Source: Deltaproteobacteria bacterium
Lineage (GTDB): Bacteria; JADJOY01
Direction: 5' to 3'
NCBI GenBank assembly: GCA_016713535.1
Contig: JADJOY010000022.1
Span: forward strand, 62,001-126,000
Length of the DNA: 64,000 nt
In this document: piece after piece, positions 10,764 through 19,955 of the stretch
Numbering within the stretch: the first letter of the stretch is position 1
How the letters are laid out: every line of letters starts with the position of its first letter
The notes under the pieces: generated by a model
Database searches by the model: none
What the model was told of the DNA's origin: nothing
What the model saw: only the letters and a program-made list of their open reading frames with translations
Made by a program: the position numbers and the translations under genes

Positions 10764-11869
10764 GGACGCGGCGCCCGCGCAGGGATCGCGGACGAAGCGG
10801 GCGCGGATGGGGCCACGAGCGGCGCCTCGCCCGCCACCTGGCGGCGCACCCAGCCGCCCAGCCGGCGCAGGCCGAGGCCGAGGAAAAAGCCCATCGGGAA
10901 GAAGCTCACCGTGAAGATCTTGGGCGACGCGGTCAGGATGCCGATCGCCCAGCAAGCGCCCCACCCCCATGCCAGCACGCTGCGCCGCACCCGCGGATCG
11001 GCCGCCGCGAGCAGCAGCCCGAGCGGTGCCAGGGTGAGGAGGTGCTCGGCGTCGCGGATGCGCGTCGCGATCAGCGCCAGCACCACCGAGCCCATGAGCG
11101 CGAGCGACACCTCGACGGCGCGGCGGACCGGCGCCGGCGCCGCGGCGAGATCCGGCGAGGTCATCGAGCCGGCGGGATGCGCGGAAGGCGCCATCGTGGC
11201 GAGCGCGACGAAGAAGAGCCCGAGCTCGATCGCGAACCCGAGCTCGGGGCCTTCGCCCACGCCGTGGATCGCCCGGAAGTGAAGCGCCGCCCCCGCGGCC
11301 ACGATCGGCACGCGCAGCCACAGGTGGCGGGGCGCCCAGGTGCGCGCCGCGAGCCACCAGAACAGGAACCCACCCACGAACAGCGCCCAGCCGATCAGCG
11401 GCACCGGGGGGATCACCACCCACGCGTGGCTGCCGTCGGCCGGCGGCGGGATCACCCACGGCACCCGGTCGACGGTCCAGCTCCACCACCCGAGCGAGGT
11501 CCCGACCGCCTCCATCGGATACGAGATCGCGGCGGTGACGAGCATCGCGACCAGCACCGTGTGCGGAAAGCCGCCCCGGCTCGCGGGAAAGCGCGCCAGC
11601 AGCCGCTCGGCGATCGTCCACGCCAGATAGCTGGTGAAGAGCCAGCCGATCACCACGCCGAGCGGCGCGCGGAAAATCCTCACCGCCGGCTCGTGGGCGT
11701 AGTAGTAGACGTGGAAGCAGCCCGCGACCGAGAGGTTCTCCTTCACCACGAAGTAGACGAAGGCGAGTGCCATGAACTCGGCGGCGACGCGCGCGCCGTG
11801 AAGCGCGCGCGCGTGGAGCGCGAGCAGCGCCAGGGCGACTCCAGCGGTCAGGAAGACGAGCGAGGGCAT
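10760..11869 (-). CDS. Polytopic integral membrane protein, possibly carotenoid-synthesis-like
   Basis: A 369-residue protein with ten or so hydrophobic spans and few charged loops, ending in a proline/alanine tail. A central stretch (SYPMEAVGTSLGWWSWT, then a tryptophan-rich span) resembles the E-G-T-G-W-W pattern of CruF/DUF422-type carotenoid hydratase-like membrane proteins, but the likeness is loose and I would not assign an enzyme. Start ATG 11869 lacks an obvious ribosome site; an in-frame GTG lies further upstream. It is divergent from the symporter gene, separated by 105 bp, and lies upstream of the polysaccharide exporter operon. Confidence 0.6.
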   Translation of the reverse strand: MPSLVFLTAGVALALLALHARALHGARVAAEFMALAFVYFVVKENLSVAGCFHVYYYAHEPAVRIFRAPLGVVIGWLFTSYLAWTIAERLLARFPASRGGFPHTVLVAMLVTAAISYPMEAVGTSLGWWSWTVDRVPWVIPPPADGSHAWVVIPPVPLIGWALFVGGFLFWWLAARTWAPRHLWLRVPIVAAGAALHFRAIHGVGEGPELGFAIELGLFFVALATMAPSAHPAGSMTSPDLAAAPAPVRRAVEVSLALMGSVVLALIATRIRDAEHLLTLAPLGLLLAAADPRVRRSVLAWGWGACWAIGILTASPKIFTVSFFPMGFFLGLGLRRLGGWVRRQVAGEAPLVAPSAPASSAIPARAPRP

Positions 11870-11974
11870 CGAGCGCGGCGCGAGGGGTGAAGCCACTCTA
11901 CCAGCCCCGCCGCCGATTGCGTGCCGGGGACTCACGGTGTAGCGTTCGGCGCCCTCGCGTTCCCGAAGCCGCGC

Positions 11975-13369
11975 ATGAGCGATCCCACCGTCGAGTCACC
12001 CGCGCCGCCGCGCAAGCGCTCGATGTCGCGGACCGCCGAGGTGCTGTTCGCGAGCGGGACGATCGGCAACGGGCTGCTGCCCGGCTTTCTCGTCGCGTGG
12101 CAGCTCTACTACTTCGTCCCGACCGACAAGCCGGCGCTGATCCCGGCCTACACGATCGGCGCCTGGGTGCTCGGTCCGGCGACGATCGTCGGCCTGGTCA
12201 ACCTGATCGGCCAGATCGTCCACTCGTTCGCGGACTGGGGCATCGGCTACGCGAGCGATCGCACCCGCACCCGCTGGGGACGCCGCATCCCGTGGATCGC
12301 CATCTCTGCGCCGATCTGCACGATCGCGTTCATGGCGATCTGGTGGCCGCCGAGCGCCGGCGCCGGCTGGATCAACCTCGCGTGGCTCGCGGCGATCCGC
12401 TCGATCATGTGGGTGGCCTACACCGGCGCCGTCGGCCCGTATTGCTCGCTGCTACCGGAGGTGACCGAGCCCGGTGCCGAGCGCAACCGGATCGCGGCGT
12501 TCATGGCGTTCTTCGAGGTCACCGGCACGATCATGGCGGGGTTCGTGGCGAGCAAGATCATCGACGCCTATCCGGACGGCGGCACGATCGCCGGCTTCCA
12601 CCTCACCGACGGCTACAAGTTCGCCGCGGCGTGCCTGAGCCTGATCTCGCTCACCTCGATGTGGATCTCGATCGCGGTGGTCCGCGAGAAGCCCTACGAT
12701 CGCAGCAAGGAGGTGCCGTTCGGTCCGGTCCAGTCGCTCGCCGAGACCCTCAAGAACCCCTCGTTTCGTCCGTACGCCGTCGCGTTCATCGCCTTCCGCA
12801 TCGCGCTCAACGCGATCCTCGTGGTGATGCCGTACCAGGTCAGCGTGTTGCTGCGGATCACGGATGCCGAATCGGCGACCGGGAATCTCCAGGCGGTGAT
12901 CGTGCTCGGGAGCATCCTGTTCTTCCCGCTGATCGACTGGCTGGTGAACCGGGGCGGCAAGCGGCGGGTGATGCTGTGGGGTTTCTTCGGCTTCGCCGTG
13001 GCGATGGCGGGCGGCGGGCTGATCGGGCGCTTGCCCTTCGGCTCCCCGGTCGCGCAGGCGTACCTGGTCTACGGTCTGTGCGCATTCCCGGTGGCGACGC
13101 TCTTCATGCTGCCGCGGCCGATCATGGCCGACATCATCGACCTCGACGCCGCGCGCACCGGCTACCGCCGCGAGGGCATCTACAACGGCGCGGAGGGCTT
13201 GCTCACCAAGGTGGCCGAGGGCATCGGCCCGTTCCTGGCCGGCGCGCTCCTCGATCACTTCGGCAGCACGGCGGCGAACCCCACCGGTGTGATCCTCACC
13301 GCGCCCGTCGCCGGCGCGATCTGCCTCATCGGCTGGCTGCTGTTCCTGCGCTATCCCATCAAGACCTGA
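11975..13369 (+). CDS. GPH-family sugar:cation symporter-like MFS transporter
   Basis: A 464-residue, roughly 12-span inner-membrane carrier of the glycoside-pentoside-hexuronide (MFS_2) group. The diagnostic loop DWGIGYASDRTRTRWGRR sits after the second span, and the central and C-terminal halves carry the related VNRGGKRRVMLWGFF and RPIMADIIDLDAARTGYRREG motifs, the latter typical of GPH members. Start ATG 11975. Known relatives import glycosides or hexuronides with Na+ or H+, though some act on other solutes, so the substrate is open. Divergent from the neighbouring membrane protein; no operon partner downstream. Confidence 0.85.
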   Translation: MSDPTVESPAPPRKRSMSRTAEVLFASGTIGNGLLPGFLVAWQLYYFVPTDKPALIPAYTIGAWVLGPATIVGLVNLIGQIVHSFADWGIGYASDRTRTRWGRRIPWIAISAPICTIAFMAIWWPPSAGAGWINLAWLAAIRSIMWVAYTGAVGPYCSLLPEVTEPGAERNRIAAFMAFFEVTGTIMAGFVASKIIDAYPDGGTIAGFHLTDGYKFAAACLSLISLTSMWISIAVVREKPYDRSKEVPFGPVQSLAETLKNPSFRPYAVAFIAFRIALNAILVVMPYQVSVLLRITDAESATGNLQAVIVLGSILFFPLIDWLVNRGGKRRVMLWGFFGFAVAMAGGGLIGRLPFGSPVAQAYLVYGLCAFPVATLFMLPRPIMADIIDLDAARTGYRREGIYNGAEGLLTKVAEGIGPFLAGALLDHFGSTAANPTGVILTAPVAGAICLIGWLLFLRYPIKT

Positions 13370-13771
13370 CGCCAGCCCGGCGCCGACCGTTGCCGGGTCG
13401 AACCGCCGCGCCGCGGGGCGAAGGCTGGTGCTCCGTCCCGGGAGGGGATCGATGGGCCGATCGAACGAGCGAGGTGTCGAGGGTCGCGTGGTGGCGGTGC
13501 TGCCCTACACCTCGACCGAGAACGACCCGGACGGAGCGTTCAACCTGACCGCGGTCGTGACGGGCGGCGATTGCCGATGACGATGGGCGCGCGTGATGCG
13601 AAGCCCGCGCCTACCGACTCTCAACCCGGCCGGTCGCAGCGCGACGCCACGAGCGAAGCGAGTGCCTTGGGGGTGGGGCCCCGCCGAGACCCGGCGGCGA
13701 AGGATCGCCGCCCTCCAGGCGGGACGGGGGTCTGGAACCCGCGTGCGCTTCTCGCACGCTCCCCGGAGCAA
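13370..13771. other. 402-bp convergent intergenic region, no gene seen
   Basis: Lies between two convergent genes. I find no convincing coding frame, tRNA or rRNA. It holds several GC-rich short inverted repeats, for example CGCCG/CGGCG around 13682-13696 and CCCGGC/GCCGGG just after the symporter stop, which may help end transcription from either side, but none has a run of T. Confidence 0.5.
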
Positions 13772-14236
13772 TCAGCGAACGAAGCTGCCGATGAGCGACG
13801 CGGCGAGCGCGATCTCGGTGCCGTTGGTGCGGTGAGCGTCGCCGGCGCGCTCGAGCACCTCGCGGAGCGTCTCGTCTTCCTCGATCGACGCGAGGCTCAA
13901 CGCCTCGCGCGCGATCTCGCCCTCGTGCTCCGCGAGCACGGAGAGTCGCTGGAAGGTGCTGCCATCGACGGCGGCGGTGTCACGCACCGGCGGCGGACCG
14001 GCGAGCCCGAGCCGCGCGATCTGCGCGCGTAGCTCGGTGGCCAGCCCACGATCGCCCTCGGCCACCCGCGCCAGGTCGCGCTGGAAGCGCTCGCTGCGCA
14101 GGTCGGGCACGATCCGCTCGGCGCGGATCGCCGCTTCCTCCTCGGCCACCGCGAGGTTGCGCAGCCGCTCCACCGGTCGCTCGCGAACGACCGGCTCCTC
14201 GGAGAACAAGCGACGGATGCGAGCGCTCAGCGACAT
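13772..14236 (-). CDS. Helical hypothetical protein, possibly ferritin-like
   Basis: A 154-residue, strongly helical protein rich in Glu, Arg and Ala, starting at ATG 14236 (GGAG ten bases upstream). Segments such as NLAVAEEEAAIRAERI, RLSVLAEHEGEIAREAL and DETLREVLERAGDAHR have the E..E/H spacing seen in four-helix ferritin-like proteins, but I cannot confirm a complete metal site. It is the last gene after mrp (39-bp gap), suggesting a place in the Fe-S operon. Confidence 0.55.
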   Translation of the reverse strand: MSLSARIRRLFSEEPVVRERPVERLRNLAVAEEEAAIRAERIVPDLRSERFQRDLARVAEGDRGLATELRAQIARLGLAGPPPVRDTAAVDGSTFQRLSVLAEHEGEIAREALSLASIEEDETLREVLERAGDAHRTNGTEIALAASLIGSFVR

Positions 14237-14275
14237 GGCATCGGCTCCGTTGGTTGCACGCGGCGAGCGGCCGCG

Positions 14276-15367
14276 TCAGTTCGAGACCCACGTGATCGGC
14301 GAGCCCGGGTAGATCGCCGGCCCGTCGACGTTCATGACCGAGAGTCGAGCCGCGAGCGCGCCGGCCACCTCGAGGTAGACCTTCGACACCGCCGAGTCGG
14401 GGTCGGCCACGACCACCGGGCGGCCGTTGTCGCCGCCTTCGCGGATGGCGCCGACGATCGGCACCTCGCCCAGGAACGGCACCTGGAGCTCGTCGGCCTT
14501 CCGTCGCCCACCGCCGTGGCCGAAGATCTCGCTGCGCTCGTTGCAGTGCGGGCACAGGAAGTAGCTCATGTTCTCGACGATGCCGAGGACGGGCACGTTC
14601 ACCTTGGTGAACATCGCGAGGCCCTTCACGGCGTCGGCGAGCGCCACGTCCTGGGGCGTGGTCACGATCACCGCCCCGGCGAGCGGTGCCGACTGGGTGA
14701 GCGTGAGCTGGGCGTCGCCGGTCCCCGGCGGCAGGTCGATCACCAGGTAATCGAGCTCGCCCCAGTCCACCTGGGTCAGGAACTGGTGGAGGATGTTGTG
14801 GACCATCGGGCCGCGCCACACCACCGGCGTGTTCTCGGTGATGAGGAAGCCCATCGACATCACCTTGAGCCCGTAGCGCTCGACCGGCAGCAGCCGCTGA
14901 CCGACCATCCCGGGTCGCTCGTTGATGCCGAGCATGATCGGCACGCTGGGGCCGTAGATGTCGGCGTCGAGCAGACCCACGGTGGCGCCGCTGTGCCTGA
15001 GTGCGAGCGCCAGGTTCACGGCGGTGGTGGACTTGCCGACCCCGCCCTTCCCGCTCGCGACGGCGATCGGGTTCTTCACACCGGGGAGCATCTTCTGGTG
15101 CTCGAGCGAGCGCCCGCGGGTGTTGGCTGTCATGGTCACGTCCACCCCGGTGACCCCCGGGATCGCGCCCACGGCGCGCTGCGCCTCGTCGCGCAGCCGG
15201 TCCTTCACCGGGCACGCGGGCGTGGTCAGCTCGATCGTGAACTTGACCTGGCCTGCCTGGATCGAGAGACCCTTCACGAACCCGAGCTCCACGATGTCGC
15301 GGTGGAGGTCGGGGTCTTTCACCTGGCGAAGCGCGTTCAGGACCGCGCTCTCGGTCACCGAGCTCAT
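14276..15367 (-). CDS. mrp: Mrp/ApbC-type Fe-S carrier P-loop ATPase
   Basis: A 363-residue cytosolic scaffold/carrier that hands Fe-S clusters to apo-proteins. Residues about 5-80 form the MIP18/DUF59 domain (NALRQVKDPDLHRDIVELGF); the ATPase follows with Walker A GKGGVGKST (106-114), the DLPPGTGD motif (211-218) and the CPHC pair C272/C275 that bridges a cluster between dimer subunits. Ribosome site GAGGAG nine bases before ATG 15367. Follows the cysteine desulfurase after a 112-bp gap, reinforcing its Fe-S role. Confidence 0.95.
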   Translation of the reverse strand: MSSVTESAVLNALRQVKDPDLHRDIVELGFVKGLSIQAGQVKFTIELTTPACPVKDRLRDEAQRAVGAIPGVTGVDVTMTANTRGRSLEHQKMLPGVKNPIAVASGKGGVGKSTTAVNLALALRHSGATVGLLDADIYGPSVPIMLGINERPGMVGQRLLPVERYGLKVMSMGFLITENTPVVWRGPMVHNILHQFLTQVDWGELDYLVIDLPPGTGDAQLTLTQSAPLAGAVIVTTPQDVALADAVKGLAMFTKVNVPVLGIVENMSYFLCPHCNERSEIFGHGGGRRKADELQVPFLGEVPIVGAIREGGDNGRPVVVADPDSAVSKVYLEVAGALAARLSVMNVDGPAIYPGSPITWVSN

Positions 15368-15479
15368 GTCGATCGCTCCTCGAGACGGTTGCGAGCCGCG
15401 GTCCGGATGGCGCCGCGACGAACCCCGCCGAACCATAACGCACCGCGCGAGCCTGCGACGGCGCGCCGCGGCAGAGGCG

Positions 15480-16700
15480 TCACGCCCGAGCGCGTGCCGC
15501 GCGGCGGCTCACCGCGCCCCAGAGCGGCGACATCGCTCGCAGCCGCTCGACCGCACGCACCAGCACCTCGATCGCGGCGTCGACGTCGCTCTCGGTGGTA
15601 GCGCGGCCGACGCCGAGGCGGAGCGAAGAGTGCGCGAGCTCGTCGCTCAGCCCGATCGCCTTGAGCACGTAGGACGCTTCCTTGGTGGCCGACGTGCAGG
15701 CCGAACCGGAGGCCACCGCGAGCTCGGGCATGCTCATCATCAGCGACTCGCCCTCGATGCACTCGAAGCTCACGTTCAGGTTGTTGGGGAGGCGTCCGCT
15801 GGCGGCGGCGGGCCCGTTGCGGCGCACGTGGGTGAGGCCGCTCTCGATCCCGCTCCACAGGCGGTCGCGCAACCCGGCCATGCGCGCCGCATGGGTCGCC
15901 CCGTCGGCGCGCGCGATCGCCGCCGCGGCGCCGAGGCCGACGATCCCGGGCACGTTGAGCGTGCCGGGGCGCAGGCCCTTCTCCTGACCGCCGCCGTGGA
16001 ACAGCGGCTCGAGTCGGATGGGCGGGCGGCGCGGGGCCACGTAGAGCGCGCCCACGCCTTTCGGCCCGTACATCTTGTGGGCGGAGATCGAGAGCAGGTC
16101 GATGGCATCGCGCTCGACGTGGACGTCGAGCTGGCCGAGCGCTTGTGCGGCGTCGCAGTGGAAGAGCACGCCACGGTCGCGGCACAGCCGGCCCACCTCC
16201 GCGACCGGCTGGACGGTGCCGATCTCGTTGTTGGCGTACATCAGGCTCACCAGCACGGTGCGGTCGGTGAGCGCCGTCGCGACCTGGCCGGCCTCGACAC
16301 GCCCCTCGCGGTCGACCGCCAGGTAGGTGACCTTCGTCCCCTCGCGCTCGAGGGCTTTCAGCGTGTCGAGCACGGCCTTGTGCTCGGTCACCTGGGTGAC
16401 GACGTGGTCGCCGCGGCGAGCGAGCGCGCGCACCGCGCCCTTGATCGCCAGGTTGTTGCTCTCGGTGGCACCGCTGGTGAAGAGGATCGTCTTCGCCTTG
16501 TCGGCACCGACGAGCTCGGCGACCTGGCGGCGCGCGAGCTCGACGGCTTCCTCGGCCTGCCAGCCGAACGCGTGGGTTCGCGAGGATGCGTTCCCGTAGC
16601 AGACGAGGAACATCCGGGTCATCTCGTCGACGACCCGGGGATCGACGGGCGTGGTGGCGTTGTGGTCGAGGTAGATCGGGCTGCGGACGGACTCGGTCAC
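15480..16700 (-). CDS. iscS: Cysteine desulfurase, NifS/IscS type
   Basis: A 406-residue PLP enzyme that takes sulfur from L-cysteine as an enzyme persulfide for Fe-S assembly. Start GTG 16700 overlaps the preceding stop (GTGA). Motifs: IYLDHNATTPVDP at the N-terminus, SGATESNN (76-83), PLP lysine K209 in SISAHKMYGPKG, and the catalytic cysteine C335 in ASGSACTSATK. Length and order match group I desulfurases. No scaffold gene (iscU or sufB) accompanies it here, so the partner scaffold must be elsewhere, or Mrp substitutes in part. Confidence 0.95.
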   Translation of the reverse strand: MTESVRSPIYLDHNATTPVDPRVVDEMTRMFLVCYGNASSRTHAFGWQAEEAVELARRQVAELVGADKAKTILFTSGATESNNLAIKGAVRALARRGDHVVTQVTEHKAVLDTLKALEREGTKVTYLAVDREGRVEAGQVATALTDRTVLVSLMYANNEIGTVQPVAEVGRLCRDRGVLFHCDAAQALGQLDVHVERDAIDLLSISAHKMYGPKGVGALYVAPRRPPIRLEPLFHGGGQEKGLRPGTLNVPGIVGLGAAAAIARADGATHAARMAGLRDRLWSGIESGLTHVRRNGPAAASGRLPNNLNVSFECIEGESLMMSMPELAVASGSACTSATKEASYVLKAIGLSDELAHSSLRLGVGRATTESDVDAAIEVLVRAVERLRAMSPLWGAVSRRAARARA

Positions 16701-17017
16701 GAGAACGACTTGCCGCAACCGCACGTCGACGACGCGTTCGGGTTCTCGATCTTGAAGCCGGCGCCGTAGAGGCCGTCGACGTAATCGAGCCGCACACCCG
16801 TCAGGTAGATCAAGCTCTTGGCGTCGATGAAGACGCGTACGCCGTTGACCTCGAAGGTCTTGTCCTTGCCGCCCGCCGCCGGGTCGAAGCCCATCTGGTA
16901 CTGGAGCCCGGCGCAGCCGCCGCCGACGACGCGCATGCGCAGCCCGGCCTCGGGCTTGTTTTCCTTGGTCATGAGGTCGCGGATCTTCGCCGCGGCCGAA
17001 TCGGTCACCGTGATCAT
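16697..17017 (-). CDS. A-type Fe-S cluster carrier (IscA/ErpA family)
   Basis: A 106-residue HesB-fold carrier that inserts Fe-S clusters into target enzymes. The three ligand cysteines are in place: C35 (GGGCAGLQY), C99 and C101 (STCGCGKSF). Ribosome site GAGG seven bases before ATG 17017. Gene order Rrf2 regulator, A-type carrier, desulfurase differs from the classic isc order (regulator, desulfurase, scaffold, carrier). IscA and ErpA cannot be separated by sequence reading alone. Confidence 0.93.
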   Translation of the reverse strand: MITVTDSAAAKIRDLMTKENKPEAGLRMRVVGGGCAGLQYQMGFDPAAGGKDKTFEVNGVRVFIDAKSLIYLTGVRLDYVDGLYGAGFKIENPNASSTCGCGKSFS

Positions 17018-17063
17018 GGGGATTCCTCTCGTGCTGCTCCGTGCAAGGCGTGGGTGGCGCGGC

Positions 17064-17486
17064 TCACGCCGGGCTCGTGACCCACTGGATGTGCGCAAAA
17101 TCGCCGATCTTGGCGCCCGCCAGCGAGCCCCGTACCTGCTCGCGCAGGCCGCTCCAGAAGCTGCGCAGCGAGCACAGGTCCTCGTGTTGACAGAGGTTGG
17201 GCATGCGCTGGCAGTCGAAGAGCTCGATGGGTCCCTCGAGCGCCTCGATCACGTCCGCCAGCGAGATCTCGCTCGACGGACGCGCCAGCCGGATACCGCC
17301 GTTGGAGCCGCGCCGTGACGTCACGATACCCGCATTCGCGAGGTCGTGGACGATGTTCGCGAGAAATCGCTCCGAGATGCCCTTCGCGCTCGCGACCCGC
17401 CGCACGCTCGTGAACTGGTCGGTGCCGAGCTTGGCGAGATCGATCAGCAAGAGGAGGCCGTAGTCGGTCGCTTTGCTGAACTTCAT
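17064..17486 (-). CDS. Rrf2-family Fe-S-sensing regulator (IscR-like)
   Basis: A 140-residue winged-helix regulator that in the IscR branch senses Fe-S supply by binding a [2Fe-2S] cluster. The N-terminus MKFSKATDYGLLLLIDLA is the Rrf2 start, RRGSNGGIRLARP the wing, and cysteines C92, C99 and C105 (spacing six and five) match the cluster-ligand triad. Start ATG 17486 with a weak ribosome site. First gene of the operon with carrier, desulfurase and mrp. A palindrome on its transcription start implies autoregulation. Confidence 0.92.
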   Translation of the reverse strand: MKFSKATDYGLLLLIDLAKLGTDQFTSVRRVASAKGISERFLANIVHDLANAGIVTSRRGSNGGIRLARPSSEISLADVIEALEGPIELFDCQRMPNLCQHEDLCSLRSFWSGLREQVRGSLAGAKIGDFAHIQWVTSPA

Positions 17487-17551
17487 CGGCTGCTCGCTGA
17501 TCTCACCAAGCTCATCCCACGGCCGCGCCGTGGACCCGTATCGATGTTCGA

Positions 17552-17574
17552 TTCCCCCGTTTTTTGCAGGGGAA
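17552..17574. promoter_or_regulatory. Candidate operator palindrome at the Fe-S operon start site
   Basis: An inverted repeat TTCCCC-N11-GGGGAA (17552-17557 and 17569-17574) with a T-rich centre. It covers the transcription start predicted from the adjacent promoter and lies 66 bp before the Rrf2 gene, as expected for repression by that protein. It does not match the Escherichia coli IscR type 1 site, so the link is by position and symmetry only. Confidence 0.5.
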
Positions 17575-17578
17575 ATGC

Positions 17579-17606
17579 AGTGTAACCGTGGGCTCTCCAC
17601 CGTCAA
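17579..17606 (-). promoter_or_regulatory. Sigma-70-type promoter of the Fe-S operon
   Basis: On the minus strand: -35 TTGACG (17606-17601), 16-bp spacer, -10 TACACT (17584-17579), start near 17572. The -35 overlaps the end of the upstream peptidase gene, so the Fe-S operon has its own promoter. Confidence 0.6.
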
Positions 17607-18718
17607 ACGGCGGGCTCGGGTGGGAATGGGGGCGGCCCGGACCCAGCACCGGGTGGCGACGACGGAGCCGGCTCGGGGTGGCTCGCGAGCCACGCGTCGA
17701 GCCGCTTCGAGGCGGTGTCGGCCGAGGGATCCTCCTCGAGGAAGCGGATCGTCGCGGCGATGTCGCCGCCGCGCCCCTCGTGGAGGCGACGGAAGCGCCC
17801 GAGGTCGACGCGGTAGAGCTTGAGGCTGAGCAGGAACGCGTTGTTCCACGGCATCTCGGCGTAGCGGCGGAAGTTACCGACCGGCTCCTTGCGCAGCCGC
17901 TCCTGCCACAGCGCCATCCGCGCGTCGCGCCCCGCGATCTTCTCGGTGGGCGAAGCCGCGCCCCCGTAGTAGGCGTCGAGGTCGGCGAAGAGCTCCTCGA
18001 GGAACGCGGTGAAGCGCTCCTGGTCGGCGAGGCGCGCGGCGAGCGCCTTCGCCGCCGGTGAATCGGCCCCCTGGCTCCGCGACAAGAAGAGGATGGCACC
18101 TTCGCCGCCCACGAACGTCGCGAGCCCCTCGTTGAAGTCGGCGTTGCCCTTTTCGAAGATGGTCGCGTGCGTCGATTCGTGGACGATCGTGTCGACCAGC
18201 GACGCGTCGCCGCGCTGGAGCATCGGCGAGAGCACCGGGTCGGCGAACCACCCGAGCGTCGAGTACGCGTCGACCTCGCGCAGGTAGGTGTCGTAGCCGT
18301 CGGCCACCAGGGCGGTGCGCTCCTCCTCCGCCTGCGCGCGGTCGAAGAACCCCTTGTACGGAACGCGACCGACGATCGGGAAATGCCACAGGTAGGGCTC
18401 GAGCCGGTCCTTGGGAGCGGCCGAGAGCGCGATCGATGCGAACGGACGGTCGAGCGCCACGTACGTCTGGTAGCTGTCACCCGGCGTGAGCCCGATCTCG
18501 CGCGCCAGCTCACGCGCGCGGCCGACCAGCTCGAGCTTGGCCCGCACCTTGGGGTCCAGGTCGGGTTCCGCGAGCACCTCGGCGATCGGCTTGCGGTTCC
18601 ACAGGATCTCGAGCTGTCCCCTCGAGACGTGCGCCAGGTAGCCGAGACCGCAGCCCGGCAAGGTCGCGAGGAGCCAAGGAGCGAGCCACCGCTCCCACCT
18701 GATCCACCGCCGCTTCAT
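17603..18718 (-). CDS. Predicted metallo-aminopeptidase lipoprotein
   Basis: A 371-residue exported protein matching the predicted aminopeptidase family Pfam Aminopep (PF10023). Signal peptide with lipobox LPGC (about residues 20-23), then the family opening GYLAHVSRGQLEILWNRKPI and a zincin-like motif VHESTHATIF with downstream NEGLATFVGGEGA supplying the expected glutamate. Start ATG 18718 with AGAGG eight bases upstream. The C-terminus ends in a proline tail. Activity of this family is predicted rather than shown; the location is probably the outer or inner membrane facing the periplasm. Confidence 0.82.
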   Translation of the reverse strand: MKRRWIRWERWLAPWLLATLPGCGLGYLAHVSRGQLEILWNRKPIAEVLAEPDLDPKVRAKLELVGRARELAREIGLTPGDSYQTYVALDRPFASIALSAAPKDRLEPYLWHFPIVGRVPYKGFFDRAQAEEERTALVADGYDTYLREVDAYSTLGWFADPVLSPMLQRGDASLVDTIVHESTHATIFEKGNADFNEGLATFVGGEGAILFLSRSQGADSPAAKALAARLADQERFTAFLEELFADLDAYYGGAASPTEKIAGRDARMALWQERLRKEPVGNFRRYAEMPWNNAFLLSLKLYRVDLGRFRRLHEGRGGDIAATIRFLEEDPSADTASKRLDAWLASHPEPAPSSPPGAGSGPPPFPPEPAV

Positions 18719-18889
18719 CGCCGATCCTCTCTTCGCGCTTCGTGCTCCTCGCGAACGACCCGCGCCGAGCGCGGCGCAGCGTAGAGGAGGTGGATCGCGA
18801 CGTCGAGATCGACGTTTGGACGGTGTTTTTCGCGCCGTGGTACGGTCGATCGCCCTTCCCCTTCGGGCTGGCCGGCGGCTCTCCCGACG

Positions 18890-19955
18890 ATGGCAACCCT
18901 CCGCGCGCGGCTTTTCCGGCACGTCTACCTGGCGTGGCCGGGCCTCGCGGGGCTCGGCCTGGCGGCAAGGAGCGCGGGGCTCCTGGCGCTCGATTGGGTG
19001 CGAGCGGGTGGTTCCCCGACCCGATCTGGGCTCGTCGGCGGGCGCACCTGCGCGCGCTGCGGGATCGAGGCGCGCGTACCGGGCGTTTCGCTCGCCGCCG
19101 ACGGACGGTGTGTCGAGTGTCGCGCCAGCGCCCCCCCGGCGGGCGTTGCGCTCCCGGGCGGCCGCGGCGCGATCACGCTGGCGCGGATCAGCGAGCCCGA
19201 GGTGCGAGCGGCGCTCACCCCCGTGGGGATGGCCGCATCGACGCGCTGGTCGCGCTCTCCGGCGGCAAGGACAGCCTGGTGACCCTGACGAGCGCGGTGG
19301 CGCTCGGCCTGCGGCTCGAGGCGCTCACCCTCGACAACGGATTTCTCCTGGCGCCCGCGCTCGACGCATGCCGGTCGTGGTGCGAGCGGCTCGCCGTGCC
19401 GCTCATCGTGGTGCGCGCGCCGCTGCACGAGAGCGTGCGCGGCGCGCTCGAGCGCAAACGCCTGCTGCCATGGCCATGCGTCGAATGCTTCGACCACCTC
19501 ACCCGCGCGCTCCTCGAGACCGCGCGCCGGCTCGCCGCGCCGACCATCCTGACCGGGCTTCGCTACCGCTGGACGGGTGACCGCTCGCTGGCGGCGGCGA
19601 GCGAGGCCTTCGCGGCCTACGCGCCTCCGGCATTTGCCGCCGGGATCTCGGTCGTGAATCTCCCCGCGGCGCTCGCGCTCGGGGAAGCGGAGGAGCGCGA
19701 GCTCCTCGCCCAGCACGGCTGGACCGATCCCGGGCTCGCGGGGCACTCGACCAACTGCCTGCTGCCGGCGCACTTCGAGCATCTCCACCGCGAGCGCACC
19801 GGCCACCCCCACGATTCGGTGCGATTCGTCGCGCTGGAGGCGCGACTCGGCGTGATCTCGCGGGAGGTCGCGATCGAGCGCATGCGCGGCGCGGCGCCCG
19901 ACCCCGCGCACGCCGCCGAGCTCGCGCGGCGGCTCGCCGCCGGAGCGGACCGTGA
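18890..19955 (+). CDS. PP-loop ATP pyrophosphatase, WbpG-like, frame-broken
   Basis: An adenylating enzyme of the N-type ATP-pyrophosphatase superfamily. An N-terminal hydrophobic stretch is followed by a zinc-ribbon-like pair (C54/C57, C74/C77) and the PP-loop ALSGGKDSL; later CVECFDHLTR and NCLLPAHFEHLH supply more cysteine/histidine ligands. WbpG-type members use such domains to amidinate or amidate sugars in LPS O-units, which fits the surface-glycan neighbourhood; tRNA-thiolation-type relatives are the alternative. The frame changes at the CCCCC run 19218-19222 (one base too few); a second shift near the 3' end is needed to reach the TGA at 19953-19955 that overlaps the next start. Confidence 0.72.

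Noticed and set aside
13690-13771. A possible tRNA or tRNA remnant in the convergent gap
   Set aside because: A hairpin-like GCGTGCG...CGCACGC occurs but no T-loop consensus, anticodon arm or CCA-side acceptor stem could be assembled.
18742-18889. Start of the PP-loop gene further upstream
   Set aside because: The upstream frame is out of phase with the zinc-ribbon segment and has shadow-like composition; ATG 18890 joins directly to the conserved N-terminal part.
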